From Rhodobacteraceae bacterium UBA1943 (GTDB lineage: Bacteria; Pseudomonadota; Alphaproteobacteria; Rhodobacterales; Rhodobacteraceae), in NCBI GenBank assembly GCA_002336845.1, contig DDEX01000070.1, positions 1 to 44,947 on the forward strand: 44,947 nt of DNA. Reading direction: 5' to 3'. A model generated the notes under the pieces. It did no database searches. It was not told the origin of the DNA and saw only the letters and a program-made list of their open reading frames with translations. Of this stretch, positions 11,800 through 20,290 are shown in pieces (positions within the stretch are counted from its first letter, which is position 1; each line of letters opens with the position of its first letter). Both the position numbers and the translations under genes were made by a program.

Positions 11800-11813
11800 G
11801 GGAACGCCCGTCC

Positions 11814-12440
11814 TCAGACAGGGGTCAGCGCGGTAATGCCATTCTCCTTGCCATCGCGCACGGTTTCCAGCCCAAGGCCCAGTTGCGGGAAGTAAACCCA
11901 GCGCTGGGTCCAACTCCCCCCCTTGCCCACAAAACTGGCCTCGACCGACAGCACCAGATGAAAGCAGCCGGAAAGTTTGACCTCACGCGGGTCGAAACAG
12001 CGGTAATGTGCCGTCCACTTCGCGCGACGACGCTCTACCGTGGAAGCCTCGTCGCTGATCGTGACCTCGACCACCTGTTTCACCGTGCCGTCCCAGGCGG
12101 CACCGTCTTCGGGTGTGATGATCCTGGGGCTGTAGCTCCAGCTATAGGTGGGGGCCGAAGCACCCACCATCGGCTCTTCGCTTTCCTCGACCGTGCGCTG
12201 CACCTCGAACACGCCGTTCATGGCGCGGCGCTGATCAATCCAGGCGCCGCGATTGGTCACATAATCAATCGCCACCAGACCATCGGGTTCGCGCCGGGCA
12301 AGGCCGGTGCTGCCGTCCTGGCGGCGAAAGGCGATGCCCTTGTTCAGATCAACCGGCCTGCAGGCGCTGGCAGCCCCGGCCACGCGCGGCAGCAGCAACA
12401 GGGCGGGTGCAGCAAGAAGATGACGGCGGGAAAGAGACAC
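11814..12440 (-). CDS. Tat-exported hypothetical protein
   Basis: The family is not recognised. The predicted protein of 208 residues starts with a twin-arginine signal (SRRHLL followed by a hydrophobic stretch and AGAASA), so export of a folded protein to the periplasm is likely. The mature part is acidic and rich in beta-prone residues, with two cysteines in the second half (in YRCFDP and SGCFHL) about 12 residues apart. The start is taken as GTG at 12440 with GGAG a few bases upstream. A TTG at 12452 is the alternative. It lies between the cysK promoter and the aminotransferase terminator on the same strand and appears to be transcribed on its own. Confidence 0.75.
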   Translation of the reverse strand: MSLSRRHLLAAPALLLLPRVAGAASACRPVDLNKGIAFRRQDGSTGLARREPDGLVAIDYVTNRGAWIDQRRAMNGVFEVQRTVEESEEPMVGASAPTYSWSYSPRIITPEDGAAWDGTVKQVVEVTISDEASTVERRRAKWTAHYRCFDPREVKLSGCFHLVLSVEASFVGKGGSWTQRWVYFPQLGLGLETVRDGKENGITALTPV

Positions 12441-12491
12441 GAGACGCTCCAAAGTCAGGGGATGATCAATGGCCCAAGTCTAGCCGGATGC

Positions 12492-12525
12492 AAAAGAAAA
12501 GGGAGTGACAAGTGCTGTCACTCCC
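12492..12525 (-). terminator. Rho-independent terminator of the aminotransferase gene
   Basis: There is a perfect 10-bp stem, GGGAGTGACA / TGTCACTCCC, with a 5-base loop. On the minus strand it is followed by TTTTCTTTTG. It lies 24 bases after the aminotransferase stop. Confidence 0.85.
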
Positions 12526-12548
12526 CGCAATTGCGATCTGCCCAAATG

Positions 12549-13946
12549 TCAGGCCGAAACGAACAGCCCTTCGTCCTTGACGATCTTGTAGGCCTCATCC
12601 AGCGACTTCTTCGCCCGCTCGACCAGAATGTCGATCTCACCCGTGGTGATGACCAGCGGCGGAGAGATGATCAGGCGATCGCCGACATGGCGCATGATCA
12701 GGTCGTTGGCAAAGCACCGCTCGCGCACCTTGTAGCCCACGGTCCCGGCCTCGGATGCAAACTTGGCGCGCTTTTCCTTGTTCGGCGTCAGCGCAAGCGA
12801 GCCCATCAGACCCACGAGCTTGGTTTCCCCCACCATCGGATGATCGCGCAAGGCGTCCCAACGCTCTTTCAGATAGGGATGCGCCACCTTGGCGACATGC
12901 TCGACCACATGTTCTTCCTGCATGATCCGCAGGTTTTCCAAGGCCACGGCGCAGGCGACCGGATGGCCCGAATAGGTATAGCCATGGAAGAACTCGCCCC
13001 CTTCGGCCACAACCTCGGCCACGTCGTCCGACAGGATCGACCCGCCCACCGGCTGATAGCCCGACGACAGGCCCTTGGCGATGGTGATGATGTCGGGCTT
13101 GATGTCGAACGTGGTGCTGCCGAACCAGTTGCCGGTGCGGCCAAAGCCGGTGATGACCTCATCCGCGATCAGCAGAATACCGTATTTGCGGCAGATGCGC
13201 TGGATTTCGGGCCAATAGCTGCTGGGCGGAACGATCACGCCGCCTGCGCCCTGAATCGGCTCACCGATAAAGGCCGCGACGTTTTCAACGCCCAGCTCTT
13301 CGATGGCGGTCTCCAACTCGCGCGCGCGCAGCAGGCCGAATTCCTCCGGCGTCATGTCACCGCCCTCGGCCCACCAGTCGGGCTGGCCGATGTGATGAAT
13401 CCCCTCGATCTTGCCGCCATGGGCATGGATGGGCTTCATCCCGCCAAGCGAACCGCCGCCCATGGTCGAGCCATGATAGCCGTTCCAGCGCGCGATGATC
13501 GTGCGCTTTTCGGGCTTGCCCTTGACCTGCCAATAACGGCGCACAAGGCGGATGTTGGTGTCGTTGGCCTCAGACCCCGACGAGGCAAAGAACACCTGGT
13601 TCATATGCGCCGGCGCCAGTTCGGCGATCTTGGCGGCCAGTGCGATGGCCGGAACATGGGTGGTCTGGAAGAAGGTGTTGTAATAGGGCAGCTCTTCCAT
13701 CTGCCGCGCGGCGACGCGGGCCAGTTCCTTGCGGCCATAGCCGATGTTGACACACCACAGCCCCGCCATGCCGTCGATGATCTTGTGGCCCTCGCTGTCC
13801 TTCAGCCAGACGCCATCGGCCGAGGTGATCACCCGCGCGCCCTTTTTCGCCAGCGCGTTTCGGTCGGTAAAAGGGTGGAAATGGTGCGCAGCATCCAGCG
13901 CCTGCAATTCGGCGGTGGGCAGGTGGTTGGTGATCATCTGGTTCAT
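12549..13946 (-). CDS. Class III PLP-dependent aminotransferase (omega-amino acid:pyruvate type)
   Basis: This fold-type I transaminase moves the amino group of an omega-amino acid, amine or similar donor to pyruvate or another keto acid. The PLP lysine is K291 in TIAKGLSSGY. The pyridine-nitrogen aspartate is D262 in ADEVITGFGR, and the cofactor loop SSGSEAN is at 122-128. The N-terminus (NHLPTAELQALDAAHHFHPF) closely resembles omega-transaminases described from marine Rhodobacterales. The true substrate (putrescine, beta-alanine, taurine or an aromatic amine) cannot be read from sequence. The start has GGAGGGATGCC directly upstream. It is a single gene with its own promoter and terminator. 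Confidence 0.93.
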   Translation of the reverse strand: MNQMITNHLPTAELQALDAAHHFHPFTDRNALAKKGARVITSADGVWLKDSEGHKIIDGMAGLWCVNIGYGRKELARVAARQMEELPYYNTFFQTTHVPAIALAAKIAELAPAHMNQVFFASSGSEANDTNIRLVRRYWQVKGKPEKRTIIARWNGYHGSTMGGGSLGGMKPIHAHGGKIEGIHHIGQPDWWAEGGDMTPEEFGLLRARELETAIEELGVENVAAFIGEPIQGAGGVIVPPSSYWPEIQRICRKYGILLIADEVITGFGRTGNWFGSTTFDIKPDIITIAKGLSSGYQPVGGSILSDDVAEVVAEGGEFFHGYTYSGHPVACAVALENLRIMQEEHVVEHVAKVAHPYLKERWDALRDHPMVGETKLVGLMGSLALTPNKEKRAKFASEAGTVGYKVRERCFANDLIMRHVGDRLIISPPLVITTGEIDILVERAKKSLDEAYKIVKDEGLFVSA

Positions 13947-13990
13947 GGCATCCCTCCGGGCGTGCGCCCCGAATCCGGGGCTTGAAGATC

Positions 13991-14035
13991 AGGTTATGAT
14001 CAAACGCGGCGCGGTTCAAGAAATTTGATCAAATT
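13991..14035 (-). promoter_or_regulatory. Candidate promoter and operator of the aminotransferase gene
   Basis: On the minus strand TTGAAC (14019-14014) and TAACCT (13996-13991) are spaced by 17 bases. Directly upstream of the -35 is the perfect 14-bp palindrome AATTTGATCAAATT (14022-14035). A related TTTGATCA half sits inside the spacer. The arrangement suggests a ligand-responsive regulator, but no regulator gene is adjacent. Confidence 0.45.
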
Positions 14036-14065
14036 CTTACTCGCACATCTTCGCCCTTCCCCTTC

Positions 14066-14106
14066 TGCAAATATCCTCTGGGGGTGCGGGGGGCGAAGCG
14101 CCCCCG
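14066..14106. repeat. Dispersed G-rich palindromic repeat, copy 1
   Basis: AAATATCC is followed by a G-run, GTGCGGGGGGC and a GGGGGCG/CGCCCCC hairpin. A near-identical unit lies at 33064-33111 in the same orientation. It sits between the divergent aminotransferase and recJ genes, in the recJ leader. Confidence 0.7.
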
Positions 14107-14155
14107 GCGCGGGTTCCACCTTGCGCCACGCCCCGGCCTGTTGCATCCCCAAGCA

Positions 14156-15898
14156 ATGACAACACGCGCATACCTCAACGTCGAGCATTCCCTGACCGGC
14201 CGCCGCTGGATCGGGCCGGGGCCAGAGGGCCAGCGGCTGGCCGAGGCCATGGCCCAACAGACCCGCCTGCCCCTGCCCCTGTGTCAGACCCTTGTGGCCC
14301 GCGGCGTGCCCCCCGATCAGGCGGCAGCCTTCCTTGCCCCCCAATTGCGCGACCTGTTGCCCGACCCGCTGACCCTGCGCGACATGGACAAGGCCACCGC
14401 GCGGTTCCTGCACGCGGTCAAAACCCGCCAGCGCATCGCGGTTTTCGCCGATTACGATGTGGATGGCGGAACCTCTGCCGCGTTGCTGATCACCTGGCTG
14501 CGCGCCATGGGGCGTCCGGCGACCCTTTATATCCCCGACCGGATTGATGAGGGCTATGGCCCCAACGTGCCCGCGATGCAGGCCCTGGGCGCGGCGCATG
14601 ACCTGATTATCTGCGTCGATTGCGGCACCCTTTCACACGAGCCCATCGCGGCGGCGGGCTGCGATGTCGTGGTGCTGGATCACCACCTTGGTGCCGAGAC
14701 CCTGCCCCCCGCGCTGGCCGTGGTTAACCCCAACCGGCAGGATGAAACCGGCGACCTTGCGCACCTCTGTGCCGCTTCGGTCGTATTCCTGATGCTGGTC
14801 GAGGCGAACCGCCAGTTGCGTGCCGAAGGCGTGCAAGGCCCCGACCTGATGGCGATGCTGGATCTGGTGGCGCTGGCCACGGTGGCCGATGTGGCGCCGC
14901 TGATCGGCGTCAACCGGGCGCTGGTGCGGCAGGGTCTCAAGGTCATGGCGCGGCGCGACCGGGTGGGGCTGAAGGCGCTGGCCGATATTGCCCGGATGGA
15001 TCAGGCCCCTAGCCCCTATGCCTTGGGCTTCGTGCTTGGCCCCCGCGTCAATGCAGGGGGCCGCATCGGGCAGGCCGACCTTGGCGCGCGCCTTCTGGCA
15101 ACCGACGACCCGCGAGAGGCGGCAGCCCTGGCCGAACGGCTGGACAACCTGAACACCGAACGCCGCGAGATCGAGGCGCAGGTGCGCGATGCCGCCATGG
15201 CGCAGGCCGAGGCCCGGGGGCTGGATGCCCCCCTTGTCTGGGCCGCCGAAGAGGGTTGGCACCCCGGTGTCGTCGGCATCGTCGCCAGCCGGTTGAAAGA
15301 GGCGACCCATCGCCCCGCCATCGTGATCGGGTTCGAGGATGGCATCGGCAAAGGCTCTGGCCGCTCGATCAGCGGCGTCGATCTGGGGGCGGCGGTGCAG
15401 CGGCTTGCCGCCGAGGGGCTGCTGATCAAGGGGGGCGGTCACAAGATGGCGGCGGGCCTGACGGTCGAACGCGCCAAGCTGGAACCCGCCATGGCCCGGC
15501 TGGCCGACCTCTTGGCCCGTCAGGGCGCGGGTGACGGTGGCCCCGGCGATCTGCGGATCGACAGCCTTCTGGCCCCCGGCGCCGTGACGCCCGACCTGAT
15601 CGAGCAGATCGAGGCGGCAGGTCCCTTCGGCGCCTCGGCCCCTGCCCCGCGCTTTGCCTTTGCCGATGTTGCGGTTTCCGGTCGCCGTATCGGCGAAAAG
15701 CATCTGCGCCTGACCGTCAGCGACGGCTTGGGCGGCAGGCTGGAGGCGGTGGCTTTCGGCGCCTTCGACACCCCCCTTGGCCCCGCACTGGAAAACCCCG
15801 GCCACCGCCGGTTCCACCTGACCGGGCGGCTGGAGCTGAACCACTGGAACGGCCGGTCTAAACCGCAGCTTCGGCTGGAAGATGCGGCAGAGGCGTGA
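14156..15898 (+). CDS. recJ: Single-stranded-DNA-specific 5'-3' exonuclease RecJ
   Basis: This is a DHH-superfamily nuclease used in recombinational and mismatch repair. Motif I is ADYDVDGGTSA (D99, D101, D103), the DHH motif is VLDHH (176-178), and the DHHA1 domain carries GGGHKMAAGL. A C-terminal OB-like domain completes the 580 residues. The ATG at 14156 is chosen because upstream codons run into the repeat element and encode low-complexity Arg/Pro sequence. RecJ usually carries Ala where this protein has the second Gly of DVDGG, a mild deviation. It is followed by tRNA-Glu. Confidence 0.95.
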   Translation: MTTRAYLNVEHSLTGRRWIGPGPEGQRLAEAMAQQTRLPLPLCQTLVARGVPPDQAAAFLAPQLRDLLPDPLTLRDMDKATARFLHAVKTRQRIAVFADYDVDGGTSAALLITWLRAMGRPATLYIPDRIDEGYGPNVPAMQALGAAHDLIICVDCGTLSHEPIAAAGCDVVVLDHHLGAETLPPALAVVNPNRQDETGDLAHLCAASVVFLMLVEANRQLRAEGVQGPDLMAMLDLVALATVADVAPLIGVNRALVRQGLKVMARRDRVGLKALADIARMDQAPSPYALGFVLGPRVNAGGRIGQADLGARLLATDDPREAAALAERLDNLNTERREIEAQVRDAAMAQAEARGLDAPLVWAAEEGWHPGVVGIVASRLKEATHRPAIVIGFEDGIGKGSGRSISGVDLGAAVQRLAAEGLLIKGGGHKMAAGLTVERAKLEPAMARLADLLARQGAGDGGPGDLRIDSLLAPGAVTPDLIEQIEAAGPFGASAPAPRFAFADVAVSGRRIGEKHLRLTVSDGLGGRLEAVAFGAFDTPLGPALENPGHRRFHLTGRLELNHWNGRSKPQLRLEDAAEA

Positions 15899-15953
15899 TT
15901 TTCCTCTTGCGAGTCCCCCCGGCCCGGCTTATTAGCCCCTCCACCGAAAGCGT

Positions 15954-16028
15954 GGCCCGTTCGTCTATCGGTTAGGACATCTGGTTTTCAACCAGGCAAG
16001 AGGGGTTCGACTCCCCTACGGGCTGCCA
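15954..16028 (+). tRNA. tRNA-Glu (anticodon TTC)
   Basis: The acceptor GGCCCGT pairs with ACGGGCT (first pair G-U). The anticodon loop TTTTCAA gives TTC, the T-arm is AGGGG-TTCGACT-CCCCT, and an encoded CCA is at 16026-16028. It is class I, 75 bases. Confidence 0.97.
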
Positions 16029-16049
16029 CTTTCGAATTTTCCCACATCG

Positions 16050-16457
16050 TCACTTCCGGTCAAACAGCTTGATCCCCAGGATCAATCCGGCCAGTCCGGC
16101 TGCGCCCAGTGTGATCGAGGGCGGCAGCTTTGCCGCTTCGTCTTTCAGCGAGGAGGCGAGTTTGCCCGCTTCTGCCTGCACCTCATCAAGGCCCGGGTTG
16201 CGACCGCGCCGCACCATGCCCGAGAGCCACAGCAGCAGCAGCCCCAACACCAGCGAGCCGCCCGACAGGATCAGCGCCGCGGCGATCGGGTTTGTCAGAT
16301 GCGCCAGCCAGATGCCAAGGGCAACTGCCAGGCTGGCCACCGAAATCAGAAGGAACAGGGCCGCCAGCACCATCAGCGCCACGCTTTGACCGATTCGGCG
16401 CCGCGTATCGCGCAGCGCCAGCCGGGCCAGCGTGGCAATCAAGGCAAAGCGGCCCAT
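16050..16457 (-). CDS. Holin-like / YqjE-type membrane protein
   Basis: This small inner-membrane protein of 135 residues has two strongly hydrophobic helices (about residues 25-52 and 57-82), a charged linker and a C-terminal Gly/Leu hydrophobic helix ending in KLFDRK. The pattern matches the 'phage holin family' (superfamily III / YqjE) that is chromosomally encoded next to DUF883 proteins. The name reflects similarity only and there is no phage context here. A clear GGAGG precedes the start. It is six bases downstream of the DUF883 gene, so the two form an operon. Confidence 0.75.
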   Translation of the reverse strand: MGRFALIATLARLALRDTRRRIGQSVALMVLAALFLLISVASLAVALGIWLAHLTNPIAAALILSGGSLVLGLLLLWLSGMVRRGRNPGLDEVQAEAGKLASSLKDEAAKLPPSITLGAAGLAGLILGIKLFDRK

Positions 16458-16462
16458 CGCCC

Positions 16463-16816
16463 TTACCTCCGCGCCAGCAGAAGGCCGACCAGCAGGCCGA
16501 CACCGGCGGCAATGCCCATGGCCTGCGCCGGGTTCTGGCGGGCATAGGCCTCGACCTCGCCCTTGGTTCCTGCCACGCGCGCCTTGGCATCGGCCAGCGT
16601 CTCACCGGCAGCAGCTTGTGCCCCAGCGGCGGTGGTGCGCAGGGTTTCCACGCCGGTCCGGCCAATATCGCCCACGGTCGAGGTCAGTTGCGCGATCTCG
16701 TCCTTCAGGGTCTGGAACTGCGCGCGCAACGCATCGGCCAGCGTCGGGTCCAACTGCTCCAGCGCCTTGTCCACTTTCGCTTCGACCTCGGCAGCGGCTT
16801 TGGAATTTCGGGCCAT
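16463..16816 (-). CDS. DUF883 (ElaB/YqjD-like) membrane-anchored protein
   Basis: The 117 residues consist of a long amphipathic, coiled-coil-prone helix (about 5-90) and a C-terminal membrane helix of the form YARQNPAQAMGIAAGVGLLVG, the DUF883 signature. Family members such as E. coli YqjD and ElaB are inner-membrane proteins that bind ribosomes in stationary phase. Ribosome binding here is inferred from the family only. GGAGAG lies 6 bases upstream of the ATG. It is paired with the holin-like gene, as in the yqjD-yqjE arrangement. Confidence 0.85.
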   Translation of the reverse strand: MARNSKAAAEVEAKVDKALEQLDPTLADALRAQFQTLKDEIAQLTSTVGDIGRTGVETLRTTAAGAQAAAGETLADAKARVAGTKGEVEAYARQNPAQAMGIAAGVGLLVGLLLARR

Positions 16817-16845
16817 GTCAGCTCTCCTTCAATCGGGTTTCGACA

Positions 16846-18753
16846 TCAGCTTGCGGCCTTTGCCCGCCTGCGTGTTGCCGCGCGAGCCTTGGTTCTGGCC
16901 GCCGCCGCAACCTTGCGCGGCGCCTCCCTGATAAAGGCGGCCTCGGTCGCCGCGTCAAGCGAGGTTACGGCGAAATCGGCGCCTAGCTCTTGTATTTCCT
17001 CAAGTTTATCTTGCCGGATCGGCTGATAAGCGCCCATCGTTTCAACCGCGCTCATCACGCTTTCGGGCATCTGCCAGACCAGAACGCCGACCCGCAGATG
17101 GGGCGCTGCCCGCTTCAGCCGCCGGATATGCAACAGCGAGGCGCGGGTTGGCGTGGGGTCCAGGAAACACAGGATCAGACAATCGGCCTCGGCCAGCGAC
17201 AGGTTGGCCAAGCGCGCGGGGGCCAGCGTCTCGTGCCCGTGCCAGCGCGCCTCGGCGCCTTCGACACTCAGGCTTTGCGCCAGCATCGCGGCAGAGGCAT
17301 CGTCGATCTGCCAGCGCCCGCCAACACAGGCCACGCGAAAACCCGCACCGGGGGCCGCCGCCGCGCCCTCTTCGGGCGGCGCGTCACGCTCTTCAGCCGC
17401 AACCTCTGACAGGTTCTCAACCATGGTCAGCGCCACATTGGCCAACCGCGTCTCCTGCTCGGCCGTCAGAACGCCGCGGTCACGGTCATCCTGGGCCTGC
17501 AACAGCGCCGGGATGGCGGTTGTCTGGTAGAAATCGGCCAAGTCCGAATCCTCCAGATCCTCCTCGGCGTGAAAGGTCGCCTCGACCGCATCGCCCGCCA
17601 GAAGGCGCTGATACAGCCGCACATGCGGATGCAGAACCGGCTCATCCCCCAAAAGGATGTCGAACAGTTCGAACTGCGGCAGATGACGGCCCAGCACCAC
17701 CAGACACACCGTCAGCGGGGTGGACAAGACCAGCCCCAGCGGCCCCCACAGGAAGGTCCAGAAAATCGCCGCGACGATGATCGCCAGCGGGCTAAGGCCG
17801 GTGCGTGAACCGTAAAGCCACGGCTCGACCACGTTCGAGGTGATCAGCTCTACCGCAACAAACAGCGCGCCGGTCCAGAGCAGCGCCGACCAGTCTGGTG
17901 ACACCGCCACGGCAAGGAACAACGGAAAGGCCGCCGACAGGACCGAGCCGATGTAGGGCACAAACCGCAAAACCAGCGTCAAAAGCCCCCACAGCACCGC
18001 ATTGGGAATGCCGATCAACCACAGGCCCACGCCAATGGGAATGGCATAGATCATGTTCACCAAAAGCTGGATCAGCAGATAGGTTGCCACCCGCGACCCG
18101 GCGTCCTGCAACAATTGCGTGGTGCGGTGGATGTCATGCGCGCCAACCAGCCGGATGAAGCGTTCGCGCAGTTGTTCACGCTCCAGCAGCATGAAGATCA
18201 CCACCACGACCACAAGGCCCGTCGTGGCGACAGGGCTGATCAGCGGCAGCACAAGGTTCAGCAGAACGTCCCAGGCGTTGGTGCGCTCCACCACCTCGAC
18301 CTGCATGGGCTTGCTCGCCTCGTCCCCCGGCAAGGCCGAGCCGATTTCGGCATTGACCGCCGTGATCATCTCGGACAGCCGGGCCGCCAGGCCATGGCCC
18401 CCGCCGGTCGCCTTCAGCGCATCGACCTTGGCCAGGATATTTGCCTGAAATGTCGGCAGGTTCTGCGCCAGCTCGCCGATCTGGCCGACCATGATCAGCC
18501 CCAACAGCGCAATCAGCGCAAAGGCAATGAACACCACCCCCAGCACCGCGCCCAACATTGGCACCCCGCGTCTGCGCAGGGCAGAAACCAGTGGCGACAG
18601 CGCAAAGGTGATCAGCATGGCGATGGCCAGCGGCAAAAACACCTCTCGCGCAAGGTAGAGGACTGCCGCGACGCCCGCGATGGTTGCCAGCCGCGGCAGG
18701 GTGATGCGGCGCGGGCCGGCCGCCTCGGGCTGTGAAACCGTAGAATAGTCCAT
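16846..18753 (-). CDS. AI-2E family transporter with C-terminal cobalamin-binding-like domain
   Basis: Residues about 20-355 form the AI-2E/PerM-type integral membrane domain, including the conserved LRFVPYIGS block (262-270). A cytoplasmic extension of some 280 residues follows. Residues about 375-455 resemble the helical cap that precedes B12-binding domains. Residues about 470-605 resemble its Rossmann fold, ending in an ELGADFAV motif. The cobalamin ligand motif DxHxxG is absent (the loop reads GGRWQIDD). The last 23 residues are a Lys/Arg/Ala-rich basic tail, like histone-type or nucleic-acid-binding tails. Substrate is unknown, since AI-2E family members include transporters unrelated to AI-2. 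It lies downstream of urtE on the same strand with a 98-base gap. Confidence 0.85.
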   Translation of the reverse strand: MDYSTVSQPEAAGPRRITLPRLATIAGVAAVLYLAREVFLPLAIAMLITFALSPLVSALRRRGVPMLGAVLGVVFIAFALIALLGLIMVGQIGELAQNLPTFQANILAKVDALKATGGGHGLAARLSEMITAVNAEIGSALPGDEASKPMQVEVVERTNAWDVLLNLVLPLISPVATTGLVVVVVIFMLLEREQLRERFIRLVGAHDIHRTTQLLQDAGSRVATYLLIQLLVNMIYAIPIGVGLWLIGIPNAVLWGLLTLVLRFVPYIGSVLSAAFPLFLAVAVSPDWSALLWTGALFVAVELITSNVVEPWLYGSRTGLSPLAIIVAAIFWTFLWGPLGLVLSTPLTVCLVVLGRHLPQFELFDILLGDEPVLHPHVRLYQRLLAGDAVEATFHAEEDLEDSDLADFYQTTAIPALLQAQDDRDRGVLTAEQETRLANVALTMVENLSEVAAEERDAPPEEGAAAAPGAGFRVACVGGRWQIDDASAAMLAQSLSVEGAEARWHGHETLAPARLANLSLAEADCLILCFLDPTPTRASLLHIRRLKRAAPHLRVGVLVWQMPESVMSAVETMGAYQPIRQDKLEEIQELGADFAVTSLDAATEAAFIREAPRKVAAAARTKARAATRRRAKAAS

Positions 18754-18851
18754 CTCGGCTCCGACTCGTTAAACGCCGGGCCAGTTTGCAGTTGCGACAG
18801 CCCCACAGGCAAGCCCTCTGGCAACCTGGAGGTGGCCGCGACTGGGGCCGC

Positions 18852-19550
18852 TTAGACCGAAACGACGGCGCGCAGGTCTTCCTTGGCAAAGCTGTCCTTG
18901 GGGCCGGAATGGGTGATCTGGCCGCGCTTCATCACATAGAAGGCATCGGCCAGCCCATAGGCAAACTCGAAATACTGTTCGACCAGGATGATCGCCATGC
19001 CGCCCTGCCCGCGCAGATGGCTGATGACGCGGCCGATCTGCTGGATGATGTTGGGCTGGATGCCCTCGGTCGGCTCATCCAGCAGCAGGACTTTGGGTTT
19101 CATGATCATGGCACGGGCGATGGCAAGCTGCTGCTGCTGCCCGCCCGACAGGTCGCCCCCGCGGCGGGCCAGAAATTGCTTCAGGATGGGAAACAGCTCA
19201 TAAATCTCATCCGGCACCTTGTGTTCCGATTTCGGCAACAGGGCATAGGCGGTTTCCAGATTTTCCTTCACCGTCAGCAGGGGAAAGATCATCCGCCCCT
19301 GCGGCACGACCGACAGGCCACGCCGGGCCATTTCCTGCGGCGGCACCCGGCCCACCTCGGCACCGTCGATCTGCACCGTGCCGCCAGAGCGCAGATGCGT
19401 GCCCGCCAGCGCCTTGAGGAAACTGGTCTTGCCCACGCCATTGGTGCCCATGATGCAGGTCACCTGCCCGGCCTGGGCCTGAAAATCGATGCCATGCAGA
19501 ATCTGGCTGCCACCATAATGAAGCGTAAGCCCTTGTGTTTTCAGCATCAT
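18852..19550 (-). CDS. urtE: Urea ABC transporter ATP-binding subunit UrtE
   Basis: This is the second ATPase of the high-affinity urea importer. Walker A is GTNGVGKTS, the ABC signature is LSGGQQQQL and Walker B is VLLLDEPTEG. The IQPNIIQQI stretch after Walker B is characteristic of UrtE/LivF. The start is the ATG at 19550, which overlaps the urtD stop as ATGA and gives 232 residues. A second ATG follows immediately. It is the last gene of the urt operon. Confidence 0.95.
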   Translation of the reverse strand: MMLKTQGLTLHYGGSQILHGIDFQAQAGQVTCIMGTNGVGKTSFLKALAGTHLRSGGTVQIDGAEVGRVPPQEMARRGLSVVPQGRMIFPLLTVKENLETAYALLPKSEHKVPDEIYELFPILKQFLARRGGDLSGGQQQQLAIARAMIMKPKVLLLDEPTEGIQPNIIQQIGRVISHLRGQGGMAIILVEQYFEFAYGLADAFYVMKRGQITHSGPKDSFAKEDLRAVVSV

Positions 19551-20290
19551 CCGCGCCCCAGATAAACGTCGATCACAGCGGGGTTCCTGGTCACATGGTC
19601 CAGACTGCCCTCGGCCAGAACCGCACCTTCGTGCAGCACAGTGACCTTGCAATTCAGCCGCCGGATGAACTCCATGTCATGCTCGACCACCACCACGGCA
19701 CGGGTTTTCGCCATCTCGACCAGCATCGCTGTCGTCTGTTCACGCTCGGCCAAGGTCATCCCCGCCGCCGGTTCATCGACCAGCAGGACGCGCGGCTCTT
19801 GCGCCAAAAGCATCCCGATCTCCAGCCATTGTTTCTGGCCGTGCGACAGTTCGCCTGACTTTCGGGCCAGTTGATCGCCCAGGCCCACCTGCGCCGCCAG
19901 CGCCTCGATCCGGCTCTGATCGACCGGCTTCTTCTTCCAGCCAAGCACCCGCAGCGGCCCGCGCGGCGCCTTCAGCGCCAGAGTCAGGTTTTCGGTGACG
20001 GTCTGATCCTCGAACACCGTGGGGCGCTGGAACTTGCGGCCGATACCCGCCCGCGCGATCTGCGCCTCGGACATGCGCAGGCAATTCAGCGACCGCTCGC
20101 CAAAAACCACACTGCCCTGATCGGGCCGGGTCTTGCCGGTCACGATGTCCATGAAGGTGGATTTCCCGGCGCCGTTCGGCCCGATGATCGCGCGCAGTTC
20201 CGCCGGACCGATGGAAAAAGACAGGTTGTTGATGGCGCGGAACCCGTCAAAGGTGACCGAGATGCCGGAAACTTCCAGAATGCTGCTCAT
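19547..20290 (-). CDS. urtD: Urea ABC transporter ATP-binding subunit UrtD
   Basis: This is the first ATPase of the urea importer, of the LivG type. Walker A is GPNGAGKST, the signature region is LSHGQKQWLEIG and Walker B is VLLVDEPAAGM, with the terminal YLGRG motif common in LivG/UrtD. The ATG at 20290 overlaps the urtC stop (ATGA), giving 247 residues. The His in LSHGQ instead of the second Gly of LSGGQ is normal for UrtD. Confidence 0.95.
   Translation of the reverse strand: MSSILEVSGISVTFDGFRAINNLSFSIGPAELRAIIGPNGAGKSTFMDIVTGKTRPDQGSVVFGERSLNCLRMSEAQIARAGIGRKFQRPTVFEDQTVTENLTLALKAPRGPLRVLGWKKKPVDQSRIEALAAQVGLGDQLARKSGELSHGQKQWLEIGMLLAQEPRVLLVDEPAAGMTLAEREQTTAMLVEMAKTRAVVVVEHDMEFIRRLNCKVTVLHEGAVLAEGSLDHVTRNPAVIDVYLGRG

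Noticed and set aside
11883..13985. 700-codon plus-strand frame opposite the aminotransferase and Tat protein
   Set aside because: It spans two genes and a terminator on the other strand and has no recognisable domain.
16050..16457. Prophage remnant suggested by the holin-like gene
   Set aside because: The pair with DUF883 is a normal chromosomal arrangement, and no other phage gene is nearby.
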